Origin: Candidatus Bathyarchaeota archaeon
GTDB taxonomy: Archaea; Thermoproteota; Bathyarchaeia; TCS64
Assembly: GCA_026014515.1 (NCBI GenBank)
Contig: JAOZIG010000340.1
Coordinates: forward strand, 1-15,459
DNA length: 15,459 bases
Reading direction: 5' to 3'
A program made the position numbers and the translations under genes. Below are positions 7,320-14,187 of this stretch, one piece after another. The notes beneath the pieces were generated by a model that saw only the letters and a program-made list of their open reading frames with translations, was not told where the DNA came from and made no database searches. Position 1 is the stretch's first letter, and the number at the start of each line of letters is the position of its first letter.

Positions 7320-8176
7320 TGGATTCGAACATCTACACGAATCTTAGAAACTCCGGGGCTATACTTAGCCACCCTTACACCGCCAAGGAACTCACAGCTA
7401 CGACCATACGCTGAAGCAGCCTCCTCAACCAGCTTCAAGGCATCACTGAACATATCGTCATCGGAAGCCCAATGATAGAAATGCAGTATTCCCCCCGGTT
7501 TCACCATAGGGATTGTAATGTCTAGGAATAGGTAAGCGCCTTTTGGTAGGGGAGTCAATACCCTATCAAACTGTTTACCGATGCTTGGACATACCTCTCG
7601 TACATCGCCTTGGATAGCGGTCACTCTATCTTTTAGCTTGTTTAGTTTGATGTTCTCTACGCAATACTTGTGAGCATCTTCATTTAGTTCAATGGCGGTA
7701 CAGGTTGTTCCCGGGTTATGCTTTGCGATACATATAGGGAAAGGCCCAATACCGCTGAACATAACAAGAACATCCTCGGGCTCTGTGATCTGTTCACAGA
7801 TACGCTCACGTTCACTGCTTTCACGAGCAGAGAAATACGTGACCTTTGGATCGAGTTTGAAGCGACACCCAGATTCCTTATGGATTATCTCGGTATCAGG
7901 ATCACCAGCGATCAACCGATAATCTCTGAGTCTAAGCTCACCATAACGCTCAGAGGATTTCGATAGGACACTTTTCACGTTTTTATGAACATGCATCAAA
8001 GTCTCTGCTATAACCTGCTCATGAGCTTCAAGCTCTTCTGGAATCTCAATAATTGCTACCGCGTCTCCCTTGGAGCCAAGTATATCAAAACTAGATGGAA
8101 CTAACTCGATAAGCTCATCAGATAATTTCCCGACAAGATTAGCCTTCAACGTATTTTTCAAAGTGGACAACAACAT
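7316..8176 (-). CDS. Trm5/Taw2-family tRNA methyltransferase-like protein
   Basis: A 286-residue class I SAM-dependent enzyme. The segment KVTYFSARESSERERI (111-126), the SAM loop MFSGIGPFPICIAK (139-152), NIKLNK (175-180), GDVREV (190-195), DRVLTPLPKGAYLFLD (204-219) and GGILHFYHW (228-236) follow the Trm5 order. Trm5 methylates N1 of guanosine 37 in tRNA; Taw2 transfers the aminocarboxypropyl group of SAM in wyosine synthesis. The LPKxAxxFLD stretch is more Trm5-like, but the protein is shorter than Trm5 (about 330) and seems to lack the N-terminal D1 domain, as Taw2 does. The Asn usual before LP in Trm5 is Pro209 here. I therefore leave the exact reaction open. Its ATG lies four bases after the stop of the cysteine-rich gene, so the two are probably co-translated. 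Confidence 0.8.
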   Translation of the reverse strand: MLLSTLKNTLKANLVGKLSDELIELVPSSFDILGSKGDAVAIIEIPEELEAHEQVIAETLMHVHKNVKSVLSKSSERYGELRLRDYRLIAGDPDTEIIHKESGCRFKLDPKVTYFSARESSERERICEQITEPEDVLVMFSGIGPFPICIAKHNPGTTCTAIELNEDAHKYCVENIKLNKLKDRVTAIQGDVREVCPSIGKQFDRVLTPLPKGAYLFLDITIPMVKPGGILHFYHWASDDDMFSDALKLVEEAASAYGRSCEFLGGVRVAKYSPGVSKIRVDVRIH

Positions 8177-8180
8177 GAGT

Positions 8181-8483
8181 TTAGAAGATGGATTTCTCTC
8201 CAGTCTTTCTAGCTAGCTTGCCCCTCACAGGAATCTCCTCCTTAAACATGTCCTCCGGGCGTACATTATCCGCTGTCTTACGTTTCACAGTAAGACCGCA
8301 TACGCCGTTTTCGAGAAGCTGTCTTTTATGGCACATTGCGTATGTGCATCCTTTGGGGTCACATGGCTCATTCGTCCAATTGCACCAAGCGGTCTTACCT
8401 CGGAAGGTCAAGGCGCGTTTAGTACATTTGAAAGTTCGGCATTTTGGGTAACACAATTCATTATTTGCCAAAGTGCAAAACAC
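8181..8483 (-). CDS. Nine-cysteine small protein upstream of the Trm5-like gene
   Basis: A 100-residue, basic, soluble protein with cysteines at 3, 11, 15, 20, 34, 41, 46, 51 and 62, all in the first two thirds, followed by a Lys/Arg-rich tail. There is no signal peptide, so a cytoplasmic Zn- or Fe-S-binding protein is likely; I do not recognise the family. The start is taken as GTG at 8483, the longest choice; CTG (8486) and an internal TTG (residue 5) remain possible, the latter removing Cys3. A TATA-like element at 8521-8529 supports a start near 8483. The gap of four bases to the Trm5-like gene ties it to RNA modification or a related process by context only. Confidence 0.72.
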   Translation of the reverse strand: MFCTLANNELCYPKCRTFKCTKRALTFRGKTAWCNWTNEPCDPKGCTYAMCHKRQLLENGVCGLTVKRKTADNVRPEDMFKEEIPVRGKLARKTGEKSIF

Positions 8484-8520
8484 CAGAAATTCTTTATTTG
8501 GTTAAGTGAAACTCTTGCAT

Positions 8521-8529
8521 AATTTAAAT
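8521..8529 (-). promoter_or_regulatory. TATA-like element for the cysteine-rich/Trm5-like pair
   Basis: The minus strand reads ATTTAAATT, about 42 bases before the GTG at 8483. Transcription would start near 8499, giving a leader of about 15 bases. Confidence 0.4.
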
Positions 8530-8611
8530 CTTGTCAAGAAAAAAGTGAAAAAAGAGCATATTTGATAGCATAACAATACAGTATAATACACAGTATCTTT
8601 GATCAATTATC

Positions 8612-8621
8612 CTTTAATTAA
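8612..8621 (+). promoter_or_regulatory. TATA-like element for the response regulator gene
   Basis: CTTTAATTAA lies about 30 bases before the GAGGAG ribosome site. The predicted transcription start near 8642 leaves just enough leader for that site. Confidence 0.4.
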
Positions 8622-8644
8622 TACAGATAGTTTCCTGAGCACAC

Positions 8645-8650
8645 GAGGAG
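8645..8650 (+). promoter_or_regulatory. Ribosome binding site of the response regulator
   Basis: GAGGAG ends six bases before the GTG at 8657 and fixes that codon as the start. It is the clearest Shine-Dalgarno sequence in the window. Confidence 0.7.
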
Positions 8651-8656
8651 TCAGTA

Positions 8657-9127
8657 GTGAATACTTACGATAAGATACTCATAGTAGACGATGATGACTC
8701 ACTTCGAGAATCAATGGTCAGCATCCTTGAAAGCGAAGGATACATATTAGATGTGGCAAAAAGCGGACAAGAAGCTGAAACAAAGATAAAGAATAACGTC
8801 TACAATCTGGTACTTCTTGACATAAGATTACCAGACATCAGCGGAATCGAGTTATTAGCCAAGATAAACGAGTATTCGCCACACGTAAAGAAAATAATGC
8901 TAACAGGGTTCCCAGACACAGACTCAGCGATAAACTCTGTGAACAAGAAAGCAGACGCATATCTAGTCAAACCATTCGACCCAGAGAAGCTGCTAGAGAT
9001 AATTGCTGAAAACTTAGCTCAACAGAAAGAAGAACTAAGATACACTCAGGAAAAGGTTCTCGAATATATCCAGAACAGGGTAAGAGAACTTGATCAACAG
9101 CCCATTATGAGCAATAGGGGGCAATAG
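8657..9127 (+). CDS. Single-domain response regulator (REC) with C-terminal coiled coil
   Basis: A 156-residue phosphorelay receiver protein. The REC domain (about 5-122) has the acidic pocket DDDD (11-14), phosphoacceptor Asp55 in LVLLDIRLPD, Thr83 in MLTG and Lys105 in LVKPF, so every residue needed for phosphorylation is there. Residues about 112-148 are rich in Glu, Gln and Lys and probably form a helix or coiled coil; no DNA-binding output domain is present. The start is GTG at 8657, supported by GAGGAG. The next gene begins two bases after the stop, so the two are co-translated and probably work together. No histidine kinase is in the window, so the signal source is unknown. Confidence 0.93.
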   Translation: MNTYDKILIVDDDDSLRESMVSILESEGYILDVAKSGQEAETKIKNNVYNLVLLDIRLPDISGIELLAKINEYSPHVKKIMLTGFPDTDSAINSVNKKADAYLVKPFDPEKLLEIIAENLAQQKEELRYTQEKVLEYIQNRVRELDQQPIMSNRGQ

Positions 9128-9129
9128 TC

Positions 9130-9483
9130 TTGGCAACAGAGGTAGCGGAATCATACAATCTAGATGAGCCTCTACTATGTAAGAAAAAAGAAGAGTTCCG
9201 AGAATACTTGATGGAGAGTATAGAGGAGGTACTTTCATTTAGCAAAGTTGTCTTAAACTTTCTCGAGTTAAACACCCCGTTTAAATGTAAAGAGATAATC
9301 GATTGCCCAGAAGTCTTTAGCTGCGAACTTAGAGACCTCTTTGGTCAAAGCGCCGCGGGTATAGAGGACCTGATTATTGAAAGATTTTTCAACAAGATCG
9401 ATAAAAAATACGTGAAAGACAGGGATAAAAAGTTTGAAGATTATATAAAAGAAGCGTTAAAGGGTTATACTGATTACTATTAA
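9130..9483 (+). CDS. NitrOD5-like helical protein paired with the response regulator
   Basis: A 117-residue, mostly helical protein. The stretch VLNFLELNTPFKCKEIIDCP (41-60), then VFSCELRDLFGQSAAGIEDL (62-81) and FEDYIKEA (102-109), resembles NitrOD5 (Nitrosopumilus output domain 5), an archaeal domain often found with signalling modules; its molecular activity is not established. The TTG start at 9130 has GGGGG at 9117-9121 before it and lies two bases after the response regulator stop. Receiver and NitrOD5 parts thus form two separate coupled genes, so this protein may be the output partner of the regulator. Cysteines at 17, 53, 59 and 65 have no clear metal-site spacing. The domain call comes from memory of the family pattern. 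Confidence 0.68.
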   Translation: MATEVAESYNLDEPLLCKKKEEFREYLMESIEEVLSFSKVVLNFLELNTPFKCKEIIDCPEVFSCELRDLFGQSAAGIEDLIIERFFNKIDKKYVKDRDKKFEDYIKEALKGYTDYY

Positions 9484-9600
9484 ATAAGAAAAAAGTACTC
9501 CATAAAAGAGGATATTATTAGCACCTTTAATATTAATTCCTACAAAATGCCGAGAATATTTTTATATATAAAAAACGATAACTTCAAAGTGTATGGTTAA

Positions 9601-9612
9601 CGCTGCGTAGCG
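9601..9612. repeat. Small palindrome CGCT-GCGT-AGCG upstream of the RHH regulator
   Basis: CGCT (9601-9604) and AGCG (9609-9612) are inverted with a four-base spacer, and GTTAAC (9596-9601) overlaps the left edge. It sits 14 bases upstream of the presumed TATA box at 9626, a place where an activator or autoregulator could bind. A GC-rich island in an AT-rich spacer stands out, but the arms are short. Confidence 0.35.
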
Positions 9613-9625
9613 CACTGTTTAAATC

Positions 9626-9633
9626 ATATAAAA
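9626..9633 (+). promoter_or_regulatory. TATA box of the RHH/KaiC-like operon
   Basis: ATATAAAA is centred 24 bases before the ATG at 9654, so transcription should begin at or next to the start codon (leaderless mRNA). Another strong candidate, TTATATATAAAA near 9562-9573, would start near 9593. The 9484-9653 spacer has nothing else that looks coding. Confidence 0.55.
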
Positions 9634-9653
9634 ACAACTGGAATTAAGTTAAA

Positions 9654-9872
9654 ATGCCTCAAAAAACAGGATCCCCGAAAACAGTACTTTTGGCTACAAG
9701 AGTTACCCCTAGAATCAGAGATATTGTGGTCCAGATGGCGTCACGTGAGGGGTTGAATGTCAGTGAGTGGATGAGGAACCTCATAATAATGGAGCTGAAA
9801 AGAGCAGAGGCATTACCCAATGTATTACGTGCACCTACATTTGATTTAGAGATGGATGATGATAATGAGTGA
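9654..9872 (+). CDS. Ribbon-helix-helix (CopG/Arc-like) regulator
   Basis: A 72-residue protein with the RHH layout: a beta strand TVLLATRVTP (10-19), helix 1 RIRDIVVQMASREG (20-33) and helix 2 NVSEWMRNLIIMELKRA (35-51), then an acidic tail (64-72). RHH dimers bind DNA through the paired strands and often control their own operon. The ATG at 9654 sits right behind a TATA box. The stop TGA (9870-9872) lies inside the next gene, so regulator and ATPase are translationally coupled. No toxin gene follows, so a plain toxin-antitoxin role is unlikely. Possible operators are the palindrome at 9601-9612 and the nearby GTTAAC. The fold is fairly sure, the target is unknown. Confidence 0.78.
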   Translation: MPQKTGSPKTVLLATRVTPRIRDIVVQMASREGLNVSEWMRNLIIMELKRAEALPNVLRAPTFDLEMDDDNE

Positions 9873-10539
9873 AAGAATTTCCACAGGAAACCCAGAACTT
9901 GATACACTGCTTGACGGCGGATTCCTAAAAAACAGTATGATCCTCCTTGCTGGAAACCCTGGAGCCGGAAAAACCATACTTTCGTCAAGATTCATCTATG
10001 AGGGCGCGCTTGAGGACGAGCCCGGCGTCTACGCATGCTTCGCAGAGACCCGTAAAAGGCTTATCACAGATATGAAAAAATTCGGTATCGATTATGAGCC
10101 ACTCATCCGGCGACGCAAAGTCGAGGTACTGGACCTCAGCATCGGAAGCGAGACCGAGGTACAATCAGCGTTAAACCAGATCTTTGAAGCAATAACTACC
10201 CTGAGAGCCAAGAGACTCGTGGTAGACAGTATTGCGGCTATGGCGATGGGATTGGAGACCGAGTTTGAGAAACGTCACCTCATCAGGCTGCTTTATAGGC
10301 TTATCCTGAAGACGGGTTGTACTACTTTGGCTATTACAGATATTCCTTGGAATAGTAACAAGATCGGTGAGAGTATCGAAGAGTTTGTCGCTGATGGCAT
10401 TATTCTGATGGAGCATAATTATGACTCAAGTGATAACTTGAAGCGTCAACTCAGGATCACAAAGATGCGTGGAACAAACCACTCAAGAAAAACCCACAAA
10501 TATACTATCAGTTCAGAGGGTTTGAATATAGAACTTTAG
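9865..10539 (+). CDS. KaiC/RAD55-like RecA-superfamily ATPase, single domain
   Basis: A single KaiC-like domain of 224 residues counted from the ATG at 9865; an in-frame ATG at 9856 adds three residues. MSERISTGNPELDTLLDGGF is the classic opening of archaeal KaiC/GvpD/RAD55-like ATPases. Walker A is GNPGAGKT (30-37) and Walker B is RLVVDS (117-122). The position usually held by the Glu-Glu pair of KaiC (SFEE) reads CFAE, so only one Glu (61) remains. These single-domain proteins are widespread in archaea next to sensory genes and are thought to act as ATP-dependent switches. The gene overlaps the RHH gene by eight bases. Codons shift from mixed to T/G-ending near 10260. It ends one base from the convergent Ig-domain gene. 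Confidence 0.87.
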   Translation: MSERISTGNPELDTLLDGGFLKNSMILLAGNPGAGKTILSSRFIYEGALEDEPGVYACFAETRKRLITDMKKFGIDYEPLIRRRKVEVLDLSIGSETEVQSALNQIFEAITTLRAKRLVVDSIAAMAMGLETEFEKRHLIRLLYRLILKTGCTTLAITDIPWNSNKIGESIEEFVADGIILMEHNYDSSDNLKRQLRITKMRGTNHSRKTHKYTISSEGLNIEL

Positions 10540-10540
10540 A

Positions 10541-12328
10541 CTAGGAGTATATCTCCAAGTCTTCAGGTTCATCTTCCTTTGTACTTCTATACTTGATGTA
10601 TACATAGGCTCCTAGTATCAATGCAATTAATACCGCTAAACCAATCAAGATATGGAAGACCTGAACTTGTTTACCAAATATGGTAATTGTTAACTCATCG
10701 GTTTCAATAACCTGAGCGATCTGTATGTTTTTCTGAGCCTCATTGGGCTCGTATCCGGTTTTTGATGCGGTTGCCTTCAGACGCAGAGTATCATATTTCT
10801 GTATAATCTCGGCTCTAGCGATACCCTCATCATCGGTCTCGCTGTCCTCGGATAATATCACCCCACCTAATGCTGTCCACTCTATCTCGGCACCGGGTAC
10901 AGGAAGACCATTACTGATGAGTTGTACCTGTACAGTGAAGGTCTGATTGATCATGATTGTAGTTGGAGTGGTTAATGTGATGTTCATACCCTTGGTTACT
11001 GTCTGTATGGTTTTCTCTGAGGGAATTACACCCATCAAAGAAGCTAAGATATTAGTGTCACCTTCTACGCCTGTTGATGTAAATTCGGCTATTGCGTAGC
11101 TGCTTCCTTGACTAATAAACACGGAACTGGGAACATCACCTACAGCAGGATTTGTGCTAGTAAGATAAACCTCTGTATTTGTTTGGGCAGATACCGGGTT
11201 GCCTTCATCATCTAGGAACTGAACAGTGATTATATCGTTCTCGGTACCATCGGCTACAAGAATATCTGGGAAGATATACAGTTCTATTATTGATGGTACC
11301 TGACCCTGTACGGTAAGGGTCGCTGAAGAAGGCGAGACACCAGGACTTGTGGCGCTGATGATCGTCTCTCCGTTCTCTGTGTAACAGATAACATTCGCAG
11401 AGGTCTTGAAGGAATCATCCCTTATTATGACGGTTTCATCGATTGTTGCGATATTTGTATTGCTGCTTGAAAGATAGACGACAGTATCTGCGGTTGCTCT
11501 GACAGGGCTTCCATCATTATCTTGCAGCTGAACTTTAACAGCAGAATGTAATTGCCCATCAGATAATAAAACATCAGGACCAAAGAACAATGCGACACGC
11601 TCAGGGAAAGGAGCCTGTTCAAAGACCACAACCTGATCAGACCCAGGAGTATATCCCTGTGCCTGAGCAGAAATAAACACCTCACCAGTAAGAGTACCAG
11701 ATACAAGGAACCCTGTTGATGCGTAGTTGGAGCCTCTAGGAATAGTTAGATTTTGAGTAACAGTAATTAAACTGTGATTTGAGCTAGTCAAAGTAATTTC
11801 TACATCTTCTGAAGCGGTTAATGGAAGACCCAGATTATCAGTAATTTGAACAAACACCTCACCGATTTCACCAGCAACATTAGGCTGATGCCCTGGGGTT
11901 GCATAAACCACGAGTCTAGAATTAATATCTGATTGGGAGACCTGAAGATATTCACTTCCAGTTACGTAGCCTGGACTACTCGCAGTTATGATAGTTATTC
12001 CACCGCTTGTCCTTGTTGTGAAAGTTGATTTTGCGTATGTTTTCCCTTCAGGTATGGTAATGAACTCGTCTGGGGTTCCCACGTTTATGTTACTGCTGGT
12101 AATATGGACTGGTGTGTCCCTTGGAGCTATGTATGGTTCTCCGTTCTCGGTTTCGAGAGACACGACTATTATATTGTGGGTTTGACCATCGGCTTTTATT
12201 ATCGCTGGAGATGGGCTGACCACGATTACAGGGCTTTGAGCATGAACCATGACGATGCCTGTTGCAGTGATCAAGAATAGTAGTGTGAAAAGTAGCTTGG
12301 ATTTATCGTGTCTCTTCAATTGGGTCAC
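10541..12328 (-). CDS. Membrane-anchored surface protein with tandem invasin-like Ig domains
   Basis: A 595-residue exported protein. A basic N-terminus and hydrophobic core (about 11-28) ending VHAQ form a signal peptide. Then come four repeats of about 95-105 residues, starting near 33, 137, 243 and 347, three with the invasin/Big_1 signature ADG/SDGxxxxxxxV followed by D/ExxGxPV. A fifth divergent Ig-like unit follows (about 449-537), then a transmembrane helix (557-579) and a short acidic tail. It is a type I membrane protein with a rod-like exterior, likely for adhesion or cell-surface structure. The GTG at 12328 is the longest start; TTG at 12319 is a serious alternative because GGTGA lies five bases before it. 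It follows the cysteine-motif gene by 18 bases. Confidence 0.88.
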   Translation of the reverse strand: MTQLKRHDKSKLLFTLLFLITATGIVMVHAQSPVIVVSPSPAIIKADGQTHNIIVVSLETENGEPYIAPRDTPVHITSSNINVGTPDEFITIPEGKTYAKSTFTTRTSGGITIITASSPGYVTGSEYLQVSQSDINSRLVVYATPGHQPNVAGEIGEVFVQITDNLGLPLTASEDVEITLTSSNHSLITVTQNLTIPRGSNYASTGFLVSGTLTGEVFISAQAQGYTPGSDQVVVFEQAPFPERVALFFGPDVLLSDGQLHSAVKVQLQDNDGSPVRATADTVVYLSSSNTNIATIDETVIIRDDSFKTSANVICYTENGETIISATSPGVSPSSATLTVQGQVPSIIELYIFPDILVADGTENDIITVQFLDDEGNPVSAQTNTEVYLTSTNPAVGDVPSSVFISQGSSYAIAEFTSTGVEGDTNILASLMGVIPSEKTIQTVTKGMNITLTTPTTIMINQTFTVQVQLISNGLPVPGAEIEWTALGGVILSEDSETDDEGIARAEIIQKYDTLRLKATASKTGYEPNEAQKNIQIAQVIETDELTITIFGKQVQVFHILIGLAVLIALILGAYVYIKYRSTKEDEPEDLEIYS

Positions 12329-12346
12329 CGGATTGAGTGATTTTGT

Positions 12347-13273
12347 TTAGTTGAAGCTTAAGTCTTTTGTCTTTGACATGGCTTCGGGTAGGGTTTTCAT
12401 GAAGTCATCAAAGTCGTTTGATGTCTCCAAGAGGTCTGAGATTTTCGCTAACTCATCATGGTAGGTCTCTACTTTCTCGTCGCTTCCAATGACGAAGCAG
12501 AGTATCTTGTTATTCTTTTTACCCAGAATACCAAGTTTTGTACCATTAAACTGTAGTATGATTTTCTCCTGATTTTCCCTCAACTCATCATATAGATCGT
12601 ATACAGATTCAAGGTTTGACCGATTGATACTCTTTGGCACGCTCCAGTTCTCTGGATACTTTTTGATACCGATCTTACCCATCCTTCGCTCTATCAAGAT
12701 CAAAGGAAGAGCATTATGATATCCTCGAATATCACGCTCAAGATTCAAGTCAATAACTTTGAAATAATCTTCTGGTGGACCAGCGGGCATACTGTCTTCT
12801 GGCTCAAGGTATCCATCCTGAGTTGCCTTCGCTAAGAGTGTAGGTTTTTTAGTGTCTTTTTCAGTGGCTAGTTGATTTACTATTGCTCTTCTTTGTTCCA
12901 CATACTCATCAGCGGTTATCTTGTCATTGATGAAATCAACGTCAAGTCTGTGAAGCATATTCTGAGTCTCATCCTGTTCCGCTCCACCACCGATTCCACT
13001 TGGGATTAATGTCAATGGCTTTGAAGGAGGAGCACTTACCGCAGGCCCAGAAGATGATTCAGGGTGTAGACTAGGGATGCCAGGCATTACGGGGATTGGT
13101 TGTTGACCAACAGGAACCATTAGGGTAGGCCCGAGTACGTTAGCGCCTGTGAGACTTTGTATTTCTGCGCTTGTCTTCCAAGCATCTATACATAGTTTAC
13201 ATACATCTAGTGGGATTTCCTCGACATCTATTGGACAGGCTCTTGAGGAGATGAACGCGCATTTACGAGTCAT
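12347..13273 (-). CDS. Uncharacterised protein with N-terminal Cys motif and SHOCT-like hairpin
   Basis: A 308-residue protein without a signal peptide. The N-terminus has Cys5, Cys13, Cys25 and Cys28 (the last two as CKLC), probably a metal-binding knuckle. A Pro/Gly/Ser-rich linker (about 45-98) follows. Residues 101-136 resemble a SHOCT hairpin, with the ITADEYVEQRRAIVNQL stretch. The C-terminal region (about 170-300) has an alternating strand/helix pattern, KIILQFNGTKLGILGKKNNK then a helix, that recalls a Roadblock/longin-like fold; this last point is weak. The ATG overlaps the signal peptidase stop as ATGA, so the two are translationally coupled, and the Ig-domain gene follows. It could be a cytoplasmic partner or regulator of the surface locus. 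I do not recognise a named family. Confidence 0.75.
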   Translation of the reverse strand: MTRKCAFISSRACPIDVEEIPLDVCKLCIDAWKTSAEIQSLTGANVLGPTLMVPVGQQPIPVMPGIPSLHPESSSGPAVSAPPSKPLTLIPSGIGGGAEQDETQNMLHRLDVDFINDKITADEYVEQRRAIVNQLATEKDTKKPTLLAKATQDGYLEPEDSMPAGPPEDYFKVIDLNLERDIRGYHNALPLILIERRMGKIGIKKYPENWSVPKSINRSNLESVYDLYDELRENQEKIILQFNGTKLGILGKKNNKILCFVIGSDEKVETYHDELAKISDLLETSNDFDDFMKTLPEAMSKTKDLSFN

Positions 13274-14139
13274 TTACGTTTACCTCCTATTGTCTGCATG
13301 ATGTTAGGCCAGAACATGTAGACCACCAGTACTGAGGCTAGTGTCGCCATTCCTGCTGGAGTCCTTACCCAGAGGAAGAAACCGCCTAGTCCTTTGACTA
13401 TGCCGCTTTGGCGTCCTATGATGTCACCTGATGCTACTGTCCATGGGTCTATGCTTGGGTTATTATCGCCTTGAGTCTTGAAGTAGATCTCGTCTTTTGT
13501 GTACTCTATCGAGACTATCCTGTGGGTTATCCGTGCGCCTCTTACATAATCACTTGGGGGGATGAAAGTGATTATATCACCTACTTGTAGTTCGTCCGCG
13601 GGTACGCCTTTAACGTATATCAGGTCGCCAACCATTATGGTGGGCTCCATGCTTCCCGTGGTTACGATCATAAATGGCGTAAAGTTGTTACTGATGTATA
13701 CTGCGCCTAGGTAGGTTTCCAAGACTAATGTAATGAGTAACGCGGTCTTGATTACCTCGATGATCTGCTCACTGGTTAATCCAAGCCGTTCACTAAGAGA
13801 TTTTTCTACAACGAACTCGTCGTAGATTTCTTCCTCATCTGATTCTTCACCGAATAGGCTGAAGGGTTCTGACTGTGATCCACCTTCGGTTTTTATGCTG
13901 AGTACTTGTCCTATTTCGTCTCGTACCATTACGAGTTTGGGTTCAGCTTTTCCGCTGAAACTGCTCATGGCGTCTATTCCTAGGTAGAATAAGCCACCGA
14001 CTATTGCGCCGTTTAATCCAATAAAAGGCGCCATTTGTATGATGGGCATAGTTCCGCGGATGATCATCAGCGCCATGAAGCTAGCTACGGTTGTGGCGCT
14101 AGCCAGGCTTATTACGCTGAAGACCTTTGCGGAGTCCAT
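13270..14139 (-). CDS. Signal peptidase I (SipW/Sec11 type) with N-terminal membrane extension
   Basis: Removes signal peptides from exported proteins at the outer face of the membrane. The S26B (ER-type) active site is present: Ser163 in TTGSMEPTI, His206 in ITHRIVSI where bacterial enzymes have Lys, and Asp225 in KTQGDNN. The protein is 289 residues, much longer than a minimal archaeal enzyme, because of two extra N-terminal helices (about 5-27 and 34-57) and an acidic linker (about 96-113). The catalytic part has its own helix (131-149) and a C-terminal helix (about 262-277). It lies 48 bases after a small exported protein gene, which suggests a dedicated peptidase like SipW for TasA. A TTTAAAA near 14170 may be an internal promoter. 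Confidence 0.92.
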   Translation of the reverse strand: MDSAKVFSVISLASATTVASFMALMIIRGTMPIIQMAPFIGLNGAIVGGLFYLGIDAMSSFSGKAEPKLVMVRDEIGQVLSIKTEGGSQSEPFSLFGEESDEEEIYDEFVVEKSLSERLGLTSEQIIEVIKTALLITLVLETYLGAVYISNNFTPFMIVTTGSMEPTIMVGDLIYVKGVPADELQVGDIITFIPPSDYVRGARITHRIVSIEYTKDEIYFKTQGDNNPSIDPWTVASGDIIGRQSGIVKGLGGFFLWVRTPAGMATLASVLVVYMFWPNIMQTIGGKRK

Positions 14140-14187
14140 GTCATCACTTCGTTTCTTATTTTTTCTCTTGTTTTAAATTGGTGGGAA

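Noticed and set aside
7316..7340. GTTCGAATCC on the minus strand, like a tRNA T-loop
   Set aside because: The flanking bases do not pair as a T-stem and no acceptor, D or anticodon arm is found; it is the last codons of the Trm5-like gene.
8578..8598. ACAGTAT repeated twice upstream of the response regulator
   Set aside because: Only seven bases long in an AT-rich spacer and not seen elsewhere; too weak to call.
9654..10539. RHH plus following gene as a toxin-antitoxin pair
   Set aside because: The second gene is a KaiC-like ATPase, not a known toxin type such as RelE, MazF, HicA or PIN.
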